Positions 45,176 through 54,278 of a stretch of DNA of 64,000 nt are shown piece after piece. Every line of letters begins with the position of its first letter. The stretch's first letter is position 1. The notes under the pieces were generated by a model, which ran no database searches, was not told the origin of the DNA, and saw only the letters and a list, made by a program, of their open reading frames with translations. Made by a program: the position numbers and the translations under genes. This DNA is from Flavobacteriaceae bacterium. Lineage in GTDB: Bacteria; Bacteroidota; Bacteroidia; Flavobacteriales; Flavobacteriaceae. The stretch spans positions 1 through 64,000 of the forward strand of contig DUDG01000033.1 of assembly GCA_012959395.1 (NCBI GenBank), read 5' to 3'.

Positions 45176-46252
45176 ATGACAGTATTACTAACGATAACAA
45201 TTTTAATTTTGACAGGTATTGCTCTTTGGCAGATTACTAAGATTTTCGAACTGTCTCAGATAGGATTAAAAAAAGATGATTCTCAAATTGCTACTGAAAA
45301 AGATAATGACCTTAATGGTAAATTAATGTTTGCTTTTTTGGTATTCATATACCTTGTGACAATCTATTGTTTTTGGGCTTACACTAAGGTCCTTCTTCCT
45401 GAATCTGCTTCAGAACATGGGTCTATATATGATACTCTTCTTTGGGTTTCATTCGCAATAATTTTATTTGCACAAACCATTACTCAAGCTGTTTTACATT
45501 ATTTTGCATATAAGTATAGAGGAATAAATAATAGAAAGGCTTATTTCTTTACTCATGACAATAAACTTGAATTAATTTGGACAGTCATTCCGGCTATTAT
45601 ATTTTTTGTTTTGATAATATATGGAATGATTACATGGGGACAAATAATGAATTTTAGTGAAGAAGATGAAGATGACTTAGTGGTAGAGTTGTATGCTCAA
45701 CAATGGAATTGGAAAGCTAGATATGGAGGTTTAGACAATGTCTTAGGAGATGCTAATGTTAGATTTTTAAATGATTTTGACGGAAAAAATGCTGTAGGAA
45801 TTGATTCTTCTGACCCAAATGGAATGGATGATTTTGTTGTAACCCAAGAATTTCATTTACCTGTTAATAGGAAAGTGATTTTTAAAATGAGATCACAAGA
45901 CGTTTTACACTCTGCTTATATGCCTCATTTTAGAGCTCAAATGAATTGTGTCCCTGGAATGATTACAGAATTTTCTTTTACTCCCACTATTACAACAGAA
46001 GAAATGAGACAGAATTCTGATGTAGTAGCAAAGGTTAATAGAATTAATAAAATAAGATATGACAAAAGTCAAAAGTTAATTTCTAAAGGGGAAGAAGCTC
46101 TTGATTCATATCAATTTGACTATCTATTATTATGCGCAAAAATATGTGGAACTTCTCATTATAATATGCAGATGAAAATAATAGTAGAATCTGAAAAAGA
46201 TTATGAAAAATGGGCAGTTCAACAGCAAACATTTTCTGAAATAATTCAATAA
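45176..46252 (+). CDS. coxB: Cytochrome c oxidase subunit II
   Basis: The CuA-bearing subunit of an A-type heme-copper oxidase, 358 residues. Three or four N-terminal helices are followed by the cupredoxin domain. The CuA ligands are seen in HSAYMPHFRAQ (His) and CAKICGTSHYNMQM (Cys, Cys, His, Met). The usual backbone-ligand Glu of CAEICG is Lys here, which I recall as common in Flavobacteriia. There is no fused cytochrome c domain, so the electron donor must be ActE or a separate cytochrome. Confidence 0.95.
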   Translation: MTVLLTITILILTGIALWQITKIFELSQIGLKKDDSQIATEKDNDLNGKLMFAFLVFIYLVTIYCFWAYTKVLLPESASEHGSIYDTLLWVSFAIILFAQTITQAVLHYFAYKYRGINNRKAYFFTHDNKLELIWTVIPAIIFFVLIIYGMITWGQIMNFSEEDEDDLVVELYAQQWNWKARYGGLDNVLGDANVRFLNDFDGKNAVGIDSSDPNGMDDFVVTQEFHLPVNRKVIFKMRSQDVLHSAYMPHFRAQMNCVPGMITEFSFTPTITTEEMRQNSDVVAKVNRINKIRYDKSQKLISKGEEALDSYQFDYLLLCAKICGTSHYNMQMKIIVESEKDYEKWAVQQQTFSEIIQ

Positions 46253-46258
46253 ATTAAT

Positions 46259-48055
46259 ATGTCAGCATCTATAAATATTTCTAATTCTAACCATGATGAT
46301 CATCATCATCATAAAGAAACTTGGATAACTAAATGGATTTTTAGTCAAGATCATAAAATGATAGCTAAGCAATATCTTATTGTTGGAGTATTATTTATGG
46401 GATTTATTGGAGTTGCTATGTCTCTTTTATTTAGATTACAGCTTGCTTGGCCTGAACAATCTTTTGCTGTATTTGATATATTTTTAGGCAATTGGGCTCC
46501 TGAGGGCGTTATGGATCCAAATATATATTTAGCCCTTATTACGATTCATGGCACTATTATGGTCTTTTTTGTTCTAACAGCAGGCCTAAGTGGTACGTTT
46601 AGTAATTTATTGATTCCCCTTCAAATTGGAGCTAGAGATATGGCTACTGGACTTTTAAACATGATTTCCTTTTGGCTGTTTTTTCTTTCATGTATGATAA
46701 TGCTAGCTTCATTATTTGTTGAAGCTGGACCTGCGGCATCAGGTTGGACAATATACCCACCTCTAAGTGCTCTTCCACAAGCTCAGCCTGGGTCTGGAAT
46801 GGGAATGACATTATGGTTAATATCTATGGCTATTTTTATTGCGTCATCTTTATTAGGATCATTAAATTATATAATTACAGTTATTAATTTAAGAACTAAA
46901 GGAATGTCAATGTTCAGGTTGCCATTAACAATTTGGGCATTTCTTGTAACTGCTATTATAGGAGTTATTTCTTTTCCCGTTTTATTATCCGCAGCTTTAT
47001 TGTTAATTATGGACAGAAGTTTTGGAACTTCTTTCTTTTTATCTGATATTTTTGTCCAGGGTGAGGTTTTGCATTATCAAGGAGGTTCACCAGTTTTATT
47101 TGAACATTTATTTTGGTTTTTAGGACATCCAGAAGTTTATATTGTTATTCTACCTGCACTTGGTATAACTTCTGAAATCATTGCAACGAATTCTAGAAAA
47201 CCTATTTTTGGGTATAGAGCAATGATAGCTTCAATTTTAGCCATTGCTTTTTTATCAACTGTTGTTTGGGGGCATCATATGTTTATTTCTGGGATGAATC
47301 CATTCCTAGGTTCGGTATTTACATTTACAACTTTATTAATTGCAATTCCTTCTGCTGTAAAAGCATTTAATTATATAGCAACTCTGTGGAAAGGGAATCT
47401 TCAGTTTAATCCTGGCATGCTTTTCTCAATTGGTTTGGTGTCAACTTTCATAACAGGTGGTTTGACAGGGATTATTTTGGGAGATAGTACTTTAGATATA
47501 AATGTTCATGATACTTATTTCGTTGTAGCTCACTTCCATTTGGTAATGGGAATATCGGCTTTATACGGATTATTTGCTGGAGTTTATCATTGGTTCCCGA
47601 AATTGTTTGGAAGAATGATGAATAAAAATTTAGGTTATATACATTTTTGGGTGACAGTTATTTCAGCTTATGGAGTATTTTTCCCAATGCATTTTATTGG
47701 AATGGCAGGACTCCCTAGAAGATACTATACTAATACAGCTTTTCCATATTTTGATGATTTAGCAAATATTAATGTAGTGATTACAATTTTTTCTTTGTTA
47801 GCAGGTGCGGCTCAGTTAATATTTTTATATAATTTCATATCAAGCATTTTCTATGGCAAGAAAGCTGATCAAAATCCATGGAAATCTACAACACTTGAAT
47901 GGACAGCTCCAGTAGAGCACATGCACGGCAACTGGCCTGGTGAAATTCCACATGTTCATAGATGGCCTTATGACTATAGCAAGCCAGGTCATAAAGATGA
48001 TTTTGTAACACAGACTACTCCTATAGGGAAAAACGAAGTAGAAACAGAACATTAG
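46259..48055 (+). CDS. coxA: Cytochrome c oxidase subunit I
   Basis: Catalytic subunit reducing O2 to water and pumping protons, 598 residues and about twelve helices. It shows the low-spin heme His region LITIHGTIMVFFVL, GHPEVYIVILPALGI (CuB His, cross-linked Tyr and the D-channel Glu, hence an A1-type enzyme), WGHHMF, SAVKAFNYIATLW (K-channel Lys) and HDTYFVVAHFHLVM (heme a3 and a His ligands). A His-rich N-terminus (NHDDHHHHKETW) precedes helix I. Subunits III and IV are not in the window. ruvB follows after 30 bases with its own -7 box. Confidence 0.97.
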   Translation: MSASINISNSNHDDHHHHKETWITKWIFSQDHKMIAKQYLIVGVLFMGFIGVAMSLLFRLQLAWPEQSFAVFDIFLGNWAPEGVMDPNIYLALITIHGTIMVFFVLTAGLSGTFSNLLIPLQIGARDMATGLLNMISFWLFFLSCMIMLASLFVEAGPAASGWTIYPPLSALPQAQPGSGMGMTLWLISMAIFIASSLLGSLNYIITVINLRTKGMSMFRLPLTIWAFLVTAIIGVISFPVLLSAALLLIMDRSFGTSFFLSDIFVQGEVLHYQGGSPVLFEHLFWFLGHPEVYIVILPALGITSEIIATNSRKPIFGYRAMIASILAIAFLSTVVWGHHMFISGMNPFLGSVFTFTTLLIAIPSAVKAFNYIATLWKGNLQFNPGMLFSIGLVSTFITGGLTGIILGDSTLDINVHDTYFVVAHFHLVMGISALYGLFAGVYHWFPKLFGRMMNKNLGYIHFWVTVISAYGVFFPMHFIGMAGLPRRYYTNTAFPYFDDLANINVVITIFSLLAGAAQLIFLYNFISSIFYGKKADQNPWKSTTLEWTAPVEHMHGNWPGEIPHVHRWPYDYSKPGHKDDFVTQTTPIGKNEVETEH

Positions 48056-48072
48056 TAATTTGCCTTTTTGTT

Positions 48073-48080
48073 TATCTTTG
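48073..48080 (+). promoter_or_regulatory. -7 box of the ruvB promoter
   Basis: TATCTTTG, a perfect TAnnTTTG, 5 bases before the ruvB ATG at 48086. This predicts a leaderless ruvB transcript separate from the cox operon. Confidence 0.6.
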
Positions 48081-48085
48081 ATTTA

Positions 48086-49108
48086 ATGAATGAAAATTTA
48101 GACCCTACAGATTCCAATTATTCTGGAGAAGAATTAGAAATTGATAAAGCTTTAAGACCTTTGTCTTTTGATGATTTTGCAGGACAAGATCAAATTCTTA
48201 ATAATTTAAAAATATTTGTTCAGGCATGTAATCAAAGAGCCGATGCCCTGGACCATACGCTTTTCCATGGACCTCCTGGACTTGGCAAAACTACTTTAGC
48301 TCATATATTGGCTAATGAGCTTGAAGTGAATTTAAAAGCAACTTCAGGGCCTGTTTTAGACAAGCCTGGAGATCTTGCAGGACTTTTAACTAATCTTGAA
48401 TCAAGAGACGTTCTTTTTATAGATGAGATTCATAGATTAAGCCCTGTAGTTGAAGAATATCTGTATTCTGCAATGGAAGATTATAAGATTGATATCATGA
48501 TTGAGACAGGCCCTAATGCACGAACCGTTCAAATAAACCTGAACCCATTTACTTTAATTGGAGCCACAACAAGGTCTGGATTATTGACAGCTCCGATGAG
48601 AGCAAGATTTGGAATAAATAGTAGATTGGAGTATTATAAAACAGAAATATTATCAAATATAGTAGAAAGAAGCTCAGATATATTAGACATTGAAATTAAT
48701 CAAAAAGCTGCTATTGAAATAGCTGGAAGAAGCAGAGGAACTCCAAGAATTTCAAATTCATTATTAAGAAGGGTAAGAGATTTTGCTCAAATAAAAGGGA
48801 ATGGTAAAATTGACTTAGAAATAACAAGATATGCTTTAAAATCCTTGAATGTTGATAAGTATGGTTTAGATGAGATGGATAATAAAATCCTATTGACTTT
48901 AATAGATAAATTTAAAGGAGGACCAGTAGGTATAAATACACTTTCATCTGCAGTTTCTGAAAGTTCAGAAACTTTAGAGGAAGTCTACGAACCTTTTTTA
49001 ATTCAGCAAGGATTTATAGTGAGAACACCTAGAGGAAGAGAAGTTACAAAGTTAGCTTATGACCATTTAGGTAAAAAAAAATCTAGTTCACAAGAAGAAT
49101 TATTCTAA
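48086..49108 (+). CDS. ruvB: Holliday junction branch-migration helicase RuvB
   Basis: AAA+ motor driving branch migration with RuvA; 340 residues from the ATG at 48086, chosen over an in-frame TTG at 48068 because [18 protein letters not shown] is the family N-terminus in Flavobacteriia and the TTG lies before the -7 box. Motifs are [31 protein letters not shown] (Walker A), [11 protein letters not shown] (Walker B), [18 protein letters not shown] (sensor 1) and the winged-helix end [12 protein letters not shown]. The queG gene I would expect next is replaced by a mechanosensitive channel. Confidence 0.97.
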   Translation: MNENLDPTDSNYSGEELEIDKALRPLSFDDFAGQDQILNNLKIFVQACNQRADALDHTLFHGPPGLGKTTLAHILANELEVNLKATSGPVLDKPGDLAGLLTNLESRDVLFIDEIHRLSPVVEEYLYSAMEDYKIDIMIETGPNARTVQINLNPFTLIGATTRSGLLTAPMRARFGINSRLEYYKTEILSNIVERSSDILDIEINQKAAIEIAGRSRGTPRISNSLLRRVRDFAQIKGNGKIDLEITRYALKSLNVDKYGLDEMDNKILLTLIDKFKGGPVGINTLSSAVSESSETLEEVYEPFLIQQGFIVRTPRGREVTKLAYDHLGKKKSSSQEELF

Positions 49109-49149
49109 CTATATTGCTCAATTAAAACAATAATAAAATTTATATACTA

Positions 49150-50397
49150 ATGGAATTAAATAGATTATTTTATGATTTTTTAATTAATTTAAAATTTTCA
49201 GAATTTTATGCCGAATTACTTAATTTATTGGTATTAAGCATAATCGTTTTTTTAGTTTTGATCTTACTGAGTTTTTTATCAAAGAAAGTTATTTCTAATT
49301 TTTTTGTAAAACTTTCAGCAAACACTAAAAATAATTTTGATGACTATTTGATTTCTAATCGTGCTCAAATTCATATTTCTAAACTAATTCCTGTTTTATT
49401 TCTTTATTGGATCATCCCTTTTTGGCTTTTAGGCTTTGAATTGCTTACTAGCTATGCACAACTTTTTATTGAAGTATACTCTGTTTTATTAATTATTTGG
49501 ATTATAAGGAGTTTTTTAAGATCTGTTAAAGATTATTCAAAAACAGTAGACACTCTAAAGAATAAACCTGTTGAAAGTTTTATTCAGGTTTGTTTGATAT
49601 TAGTGTGGTTTATAGGAATACTGATTATTTTCTCATTAATTACTGGGAAAGAAATAACTACATTTTTAACTGCAATGGGAGCATTGTCAGCAGTTATATT
49701 ATTGATTTTCAAAGACACTATTCTTGGATTTGTGGCAAGTATTCAATTAAGCACTAATGACTTAATAAGGATTGGAGATTGGATTACTATGGAAAAGTTT
49801 GGAGCTGATGGGGATGTAATCGAAATAAATTTAAATTCTGTTAAGATTCAAAATTTTGATAAGACCATTACAACCATACCAACTTATAAATTGATTTCTG
49901 ATTCATTTACAAATTGGAGAGGAATGAGCGATTCGAATGCAAGAAGAATTAAAAGAGCATTACTTATTAAAGGATCTTCGATTAAATTTTTGAATGAGAC
50001 TGATTTGAACAAATTAAAAAAAATCAAATTAATTGAGGATTATATTATAAAAAAAGAAACAGAAATATTAGAATATAATCATAATTTAATAGTGGATAAT
50101 TCTATTTTAGTTAATGGAAGAAATTTAACTAATCTTGGTTTATTTAGGAAATATATTGAGAAATTTTTGGATAATAATCCTTTAATTAATAGCGAAATGA
50201 TTTTAATGTGTAGGCAATTAACTCCCACTTCACAGGGCGTGCCCTTAGAAATATATGCTTTTAGTAAAGATCAAGATTGGAAAAAATATGAAAATATAAT
50301 GTCAGATATATTTGATCACTTATTAGCCTCTTTAAAAACATTTCATTTAGAATTATTTGAATTTCCATCCTCACTTAATAATAATTCAAATGAATAA
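49150..50397 (+). CDS. ybdG: Mechanosensitive channel, YbdG-type MscS family
   Basis: A 415-residue MscS-superfamily channel releasing solutes on osmotic downshock. About five helices lead to the pore helix TAMGALSAVILLIFKDTILG, then the MscS beta domain (DLIRIGDWITMEKFGADGDV, NFDKTITTIPTYKLISDSF, NWRGMSDSNARRIKRALLI). Length and the matching segments agree well with E. coli YbdG as I recall it. Its last 8 bases overlap the histidine phosphatase gene. Confidence 0.92.
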   Translation: MELNRLFYDFLINLKFSEFYAELLNLLVLSIIVFLVLILLSFLSKKVISNFFVKLSANTKNNFDDYLISNRAQIHISKLIPVLFLYWIIPFWLLGFELLTSYAQLFIEVYSVLLIIWIIRSFLRSVKDYSKTVDTLKNKPVESFIQVCLILVWFIGILIIFSLITGKEITTFLTAMGALSAVILLIFKDTILGFVASIQLSTNDLIRIGDWITMEKFGADGDVIEINLNSVKIQNFDKTITTIPTYKLISDSFTNWRGMSDSNARRIKRALLIKGSSIKFLNETDLNKLKKIKLIEDYIIKKETEILEYNHNLIVDNSILVNGRNLTNLGLFRKYIEKFLDNNPLINSEMILMCRQLTPTSQGVPLEIYAFSKDQDWKKYENIMSDIFDHLLASLKTFHLELFEFPSSLNNNSNE

Positions 50398-50896
50398 AAT
50401 AATAATAAGTTTTTTTTTATTTTTTTTTATTAACTCTTACTCTCAAAGTATAGAGGATTCAAACTGCACATCTATTTATTTAATACGACATGCTGAAAAA
50501 GTCAGAGAAAATAAAAATGATAAAAATCCTCATTTAAATTATAAAGGATTAATTAGAGCTGAAAAATGGAATAATTTTTTCAAAAATATTAAATTGGATG
50601 CAATCTACTCAACTAATTATTTTAGAACTCTAGAGACCGTCAATCCGATATCTAAAGATAATCTTGAAATACAAATTTATAATCCGTTTGTAATTAATTA
50701 TAAGGAATTTATTGAGACTAATAAAGGCAAAACAGTTTTAGTAGTTGGGCATAGCAATACGATTCCAACGTTTACAAATGAATTATTAGAAGAAGATTTT
50801 TATAAAGATATCGAAGATGATAATAATTCTAACTTATATTTTATTAACATATGCAATGAACAAGATTTCTTTCATGCATTATATTATGTAAATTAA
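50390..50896 (+). CDS. Secreted histidine phosphatase (phosphoglycerate mutase superfamily)
   Basis: A 168-residue histidine phosphatase with a signal peptide (MNKIIISFFLFFFINSYSQS). The ATG at 50390, overlapping the channel gene by 8 bases, was preferred to one at 50357 because it starts directly at the signal peptide. Catalytic motifs are LIRHAEK (Arg33, His34), STNYFRTLET (Arg) and VVGHSNTIP (second His). Probably a periplasmic phosphatase of unknown substrate. Confidence 0.88.
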   Translation: MNKIIISFFLFFFINSYSQSIEDSNCTSIYLIRHAEKVRENKNDKNPHLNYKGLIRAEKWNNFFKNIKLDAIYSTNYFRTLETVNPISKDNLEIQIYNPFVINYKEFIETNKGKTVLVVGHSNTIPTFTNELLEEDFYKDIEDDNNSNLYFINICNEQDFFHALYYVN

Positions 50897-50905
50897 AATT
50901 CCAAA

Positions 50906-51889
50906 ATGAATAGTAAGATTTTACCTAAAGTTGAACTTCATGTTCATTTGGATTGTTGTTTGAGTTTCGAAGTTGTAAAAAAAATTCGGCCTGATATTTC
51001 TAATCTATACTATAAAGAAAAATTTACAGGTTCAAGTTGTAGTTGTTTAAAAGATTACATTTCCTGCGCTGATAATGCTGTTGAATTAATGCAAACGAAA
51101 GAAGAATTAGAATTAGTCACTATTGACTTATTTGATCAATTAAAGTCTGATAATGTAGTTTATGTTGAGATTAGATTTGCTCCACTTCTTCATACTAATA
51201 AAGGGTTAAATCCTTATGAAATAGTTAAAATTATAAGTGAAATAACATATGAACAAAGTAAAAGTACTGGAATTGAAGCAGGCTTGATTTTATGTACTTT
51301 AAGACATTATAGTAGTTCTCAAAGCATGGAGACAGTAAAATTGGTGAATGAATTTAAAAATACTAATGTTGTTGGTTTTGATATTGCTGCAGATGAAGCA
51401 GGACATCCATTAGACAATCATATAGATGCTTTTAAGTTTGCTTTTGAAAACAAAATATTTTGCACTGCTCACGCTGGAGAAGCTTTAGGGCCTGAAAGTG
51501 TAATTGAAACCTTAGATAAGATTAAACCCCTAAGAATTGGACACGGAGTAAGGAGCGTAGAAGATAGTTCTCTTTTAAATAAATTAAAAAATAATAATAT
51601 TCATTTAGAACTTTGCTTTACAAGCAATATTGTAACGAAAATGTATGATAATTATATGGATCATCCAATAGATATTTTATTTAAAAAAGGTCTTTCAATT
51701 AGTGTCAATTCAGATGGAAGAACAATTTCAGACACAGATTTAAATCAAGAATATGAAAAGCTTCAGGAGAACTTTAATTGGCCAAATAAAAATTTTCTTC
51801 AATGTAACATTGACGCAATGAAATCATCTTTCACAAATCAAAAGACAAAAGACAAAATTATTTCTTTATTGGAGGCCTCATATAATTAA
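50906..51889 (+). CDS. Adenosine deaminase family protein
   Basis: A 327-residue amidohydrolase of the adenosine deaminase family. Zinc ligands and catalytic residues are ELHVHLD (His12, His14), HAGEALGP (His and Glu), RIGHG (His) and SVNSDGRTISDT (Asp). Two variants stand out: the glycine of HLDG is Cys (HLDCCLS) and the usual double Asp of TDDP is Asp-Gly, so the second substrate-binding Asp is missing. It may deaminate adenosine or act on a modified purine nucleoside. It follows the histidine phosphatase by 9 bases. Confidence 0.85.
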   Translation: MNSKILPKVELHVHLDCCLSFEVVKKIRPDISNLYYKEKFTGSSCSCLKDYISCADNAVELMQTKEELELVTIDLFDQLKSDNVVYVEIRFAPLLHTNKGLNPYEIVKIISEITYEQSKSTGIEAGLILCTLRHYSSSQSMETVKLVNEFKNTNVVGFDIAADEAGHPLDNHIDAFKFAFENKIFCTAHAGEALGPESVIETLDKIKPLRIGHGVRSVEDSSLLNKLKNNNIHLELCFTSNIVTKMYDNYMDHPIDILFKKGLSISVNSDGRTISDTDLNQEYEKLQENFNWPNKNFLQCNIDAMKSSFTNQKTKDKIISLLEASYN

Positions 51890-51981
51890 ATCATAAATGA
51901 AAATTTTATTTCCAAAAGATACTACTTTCTCATTTCAGTTACTTATAATTCAGTTTGTGTTTTTTACATTACTAAATTTAT

Positions 51982-52053
51982 AGCCCTGTAGTTCAACGGA
52001 TAGAATAAAAGTTTCCTAAACTTTAGATCTAGGTTCGATTCCTAGCAGGGCTA
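51982..52053 (+). tRNA. tRNA-Arg (anticodon CCT)
   Basis: A 72-base cloverleaf: acceptor AGCCCTG/CAGGGCT, D stem GTTC/GAAT (one G-U), anticodon stem AAAGT/ACTTT with loop TTCCTAA and anticodon CCT at 52015-52017, T stem CTAGG/CCTAG with loop TTCGATT, discriminator A at 52053. CCA is not encoded. It reads AGG. Four bases separate it from the convergent Rieske gene. Confidence 0.97.
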
Positions 52054-52057
52054 CTAA

Positions 52058-52525
52058 CTATTTAGTGACAGTCAGTTTCCCATTACTATAGCTTACACTA
52101 TAGCAAGCTAATGTTCCACAACACGAACCCCCAGTTGTACAATCTGTTGGGAAAGAATTACCATGCTTGCCACAAACAAATTTGTCTTCAGAAGTATTAT
52201 AACTCCATTGACTGTTGGTCCCTTCGTGAGGACATACGTTTGTGAATGCTCTGTAAGTAGATGAGTCAATTTTTAATAGTAACATTGCCTGTGATTTAAA
52301 ATTGAACCAACCATTACTATTTAATGATGAGAATGAGGAGTGATTTAAATCAATAACAATTGTGTTCCCATTCACAGTGTAACCTGTATTTGAGTGACCA
52401 CCACCTTCATTTGAAAGGGAGTCTTCTCCTTCTGAAGAACAAGCTTCAAGCATAGTTACTCCAAAAAAAGCAAGAGCAACAGAGGGACACACATTTTGTA
52501 AAAATTTTCTTCTTTTATTATTCAT
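52058..52525 (-). CDS. Rieske [2Fe-2S] lipoprotein, Cys-rich C-terminus
   Basis: A 155-residue lipoprotein with a basic N-terminus (NNKRRKFLQ), hydrophobic segment and lipobox LEAC (Cys29), then a Ser/Gly/Glu-rich linker and a Rieske domain. Cluster ligands are CPHEG (Cys98, His100) and CGKHGNSF (Cys118, His121). The disulfide cysteines of bc1-type Rieske proteins are missing, but four extra cysteines follow (129, 135, 136, 141 in CTTGGSCCGTLAC). With no cytochrome b gene nearby it is probably a stand-alone periplasmic electron carrier. A TACTTTTA box 4 bases before the ATG may be its -7 element. Confidence 0.88.
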   Translation of the reverse strand: MNNKRRKFLQNVCPSVALAFFGVTMLEACSSEGEDSLSNEGGGHSNTGYTVNGNTIVIDLNHSSFSSLNSNGWFNFKSQAMLLLKIDSSTYRAFTNVCPHEGTNSQWSYNTSEDKFVCGKHGNSFPTDCTTGGSCCGTLACYSVSYSNGKLTVTK

Positions 52526-52550
52526 AAAATAAAAGTAAGCATTATTTAAT

Positions 52551-52558
52551 TAGATTTG
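52551..52558 (+). promoter_or_regulatory. -7 box of the symporter-GH16-GH3 operon
   Basis: TAGATTTG, followed by C, a full TAnnTTTG match 35 bases ahead of the symporter ATG, in the short intergenic region shared with the Rieske gene. No convincing -33 element. Confidence 0.5.
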
Positions 52559-52593
52559 CATTTTAATTATTTAGAACCAAATAAATTAATCTT

Positions 52594-54264
52594 ATGGGTA
52601 TTTCTACACTTGATATTATTGTTTTCATGCTTTATTGCTTAACTATTTTAATTATAGGTCTTTATGTCTCTAGAGAAAAAGACGGAAAAGCTAAAAGTGC
52701 TGAAGATTATTTTTTAGCGGGCAAGTCGCTTCCTTGGTGGGCAATTGGCGCATCTCTAATAGCTGCTAATATATCAGCAGAACAATTTGTTGCTATGAAT
52801 GGCTCTGGATTTGCAGCTGGTTTAGCAATTGCTTCTTATGAATGGATGGCTGCTATTACGTTATTAGTTGTTGGAAAATATTTTTTACCCATATTTATTG
52901 AAAAAGGACTTTACACAATTCCAGAATTTATTGAAAAAAGATTTAGCACAAATTTAAAAACCATCTTGGCAATTTTTTGGATTTCACTTTTTGTTTTTGT
53001 CAATCTTACAACGGTATTATTTTTGGGAGCAAAAGCTTTAGATATTGTGATTGGAACTGGAGATGGAAGCTTATTATTTGGAAGCATAATAGGGCTGGGA
53101 TTATTTGCCGCTGCCTATTCTTTATGGGGTGGATTAGCTGCAGTTGCCTGGACTGATGTCATTCAAGTTATCTTATTAATTTTTGGAGGATTAATGATGA
53201 CATACTTTGCCTTAACAAACGTAACAGAAAGTGGAAGTTTTATTGATGGATTAAGTTATGTTTATAATACAGTGCCTGAAAGATTTACCATGATTGTGTC
53301 AAAAGGTGAAATAATTAATACAAATGGAGATGATACTTGGAACAATCTTCCTGGTATTGCAGTATTAGTTGGCGGAATGTGGGTAGCAAATTTATATTAC
53401 TGGGGATTTAATCAATACATAATTCAAAGAACTTTAGCTGCTAAAAACCTAAAAGAGGGTCAGAAAGGGATTGCCTTTGCTGCTTTTCTTAAACTCTTAA
53501 TGCCTTTAATTGTTGTTGTTCCTGGAATTGTAGCTTATGTAATGAATTTAGACCCATCTGGAGCTTTTAATCCAGAAACAATAGATCAAACGTTTATTGG
53601 AGAAAATGGCCTTATTGAAAATGATAACGCTGCACCATGGCTTATTAAAAACTTTATTCCATCTGGATTTTTAGGACTCATTTTAGCTGCACTTGCTGCT
53701 GCCATTGTTTCTTCTTTAGCTTCAATGTTAAATTCAACTTCTACAATTTTTACCATGGATATTTACAAATCATTGATAAATAAGGAGGCTTCCGACAAAC
53801 AAACGGTTAAAGTTGGAAGATTGACAGGATTAATTGCATTGATTATAGCTATGATAATTGCTCCTAAACTTGGTAATTTAGGCGAAGTTTTTCAGTTTAT
53901 TCAAGAATACACAGGCGTGGTTAGTCCAGGTATCTTGGCTGTTTTTCTTATGGGATTATTTTATAAAAAGGCAACAAATAATGCTGCTATTTGGGGAGTG
54001 GTATTATCAATTCCGGTAGCAATGTATTTTAAAATTGTGCCATCAAGTTGGTTTTTGGCAGATACTCCATTTATGAATCAGATGGGAATTACTTTATTAT
54101 CTACACTATTTATTATTTATTTAATTAGTTTTCTTGAAGGAAACAAGGATAATCCTAAAGGAATTGAATTGTCTAAAAAACTATTCGAAACATCTCCCGT
54201 ATTTAATGTGGCAGCTATGAGTATTTGCATAATTACTGCTTTTTTATATGCTTTTCTTTGGTAA
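52594..54264 (+). CDS. Sodium:solute symporter, SGLT-like
   Basis: A 556-residue SSS-family transporter with about fourteen helices (LeuT fold). It shows EDYFLAGKSLPWWAIGASLI and AANISAEQFVAMNGSGFAAG, TIPEFIEKRFS, SLWGGLAAVAWTDVIQVILL and a late FLGLILAALAAAIVSSLASM with SMLNSTSTIFTMDIYK, the sodium-site region. It resembles bacterial sodium/sugar cotransporters such as Vibrio vSGLT. Next to GH16 and GH3 genes it most likely takes up glucose or short beta-glucosides released by them; the sugar is inferred from context. Confidence 0.9.
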   Translation: MGISTLDIIVFMLYCLTILIIGLYVSREKDGKAKSAEDYFLAGKSLPWWAIGASLIAANISAEQFVAMNGSGFAAGLAIASYEWMAAITLLVVGKYFLPIFIEKGLYTIPEFIEKRFSTNLKTILAIFWISLFVFVNLTTVLFLGAKALDIVIGTGDGSLLFGSIIGLGLFAAAYSLWGGLAAVAWTDVIQVILLIFGGLMMTYFALTNVTESGSFIDGLSYVYNTVPERFTMIVSKGEIINTNGDDTWNNLPGIAVLVGGMWVANLYYWGFNQYIIQRTLAAKNLKEGQKGIAFAAFLKLLMPLIVVVPGIVAYVMNLDPSGAFNPETIDQTFIGENGLIENDNAAPWLIKNFIPSGFLGLILAALAAAIVSSLASMLNSTSTIFTMDIYKSLINKEASDKQTVKVGRLTGLIALIIAMIIAPKLGNLGEVFQFIQEYTGVVSPGILAVFLMGLFYKKATNNAAIWGVVLSIPVAMYFKIVPSSWFLADTPFMNQMGITLLSTLFIIYLISFLEGNKDNPKGIELSKKLFETSPVFNVAAMSICIITAFLYAFLW

Positions 54265-54278
54265 TTACTTGTTATAAA

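Noticed and set aside
48068-48085. TTG start of ruvB six codons upstream
   Set aside because: It would lie upstream of the -7 box; the ATG at 48086 gives the family N-terminus.
50357-50389. Longer start of the histidine phosphatase
   Set aside because: It places extra residues before an ideal signal peptide; the ATG at 50390 fits better.
51955-51980. TTTG and TAAATTTA as a tRNA-Arg promoter
   Set aside because: The spacer is only 14 bases and the -7 box has a mismatch; not convincing.
54225-54278. Longer start of the GH16 lipoprotein
   Set aside because: It lies inside the symporter gene and in front of a complete lipoprotein signal peptide beginning at 54279.
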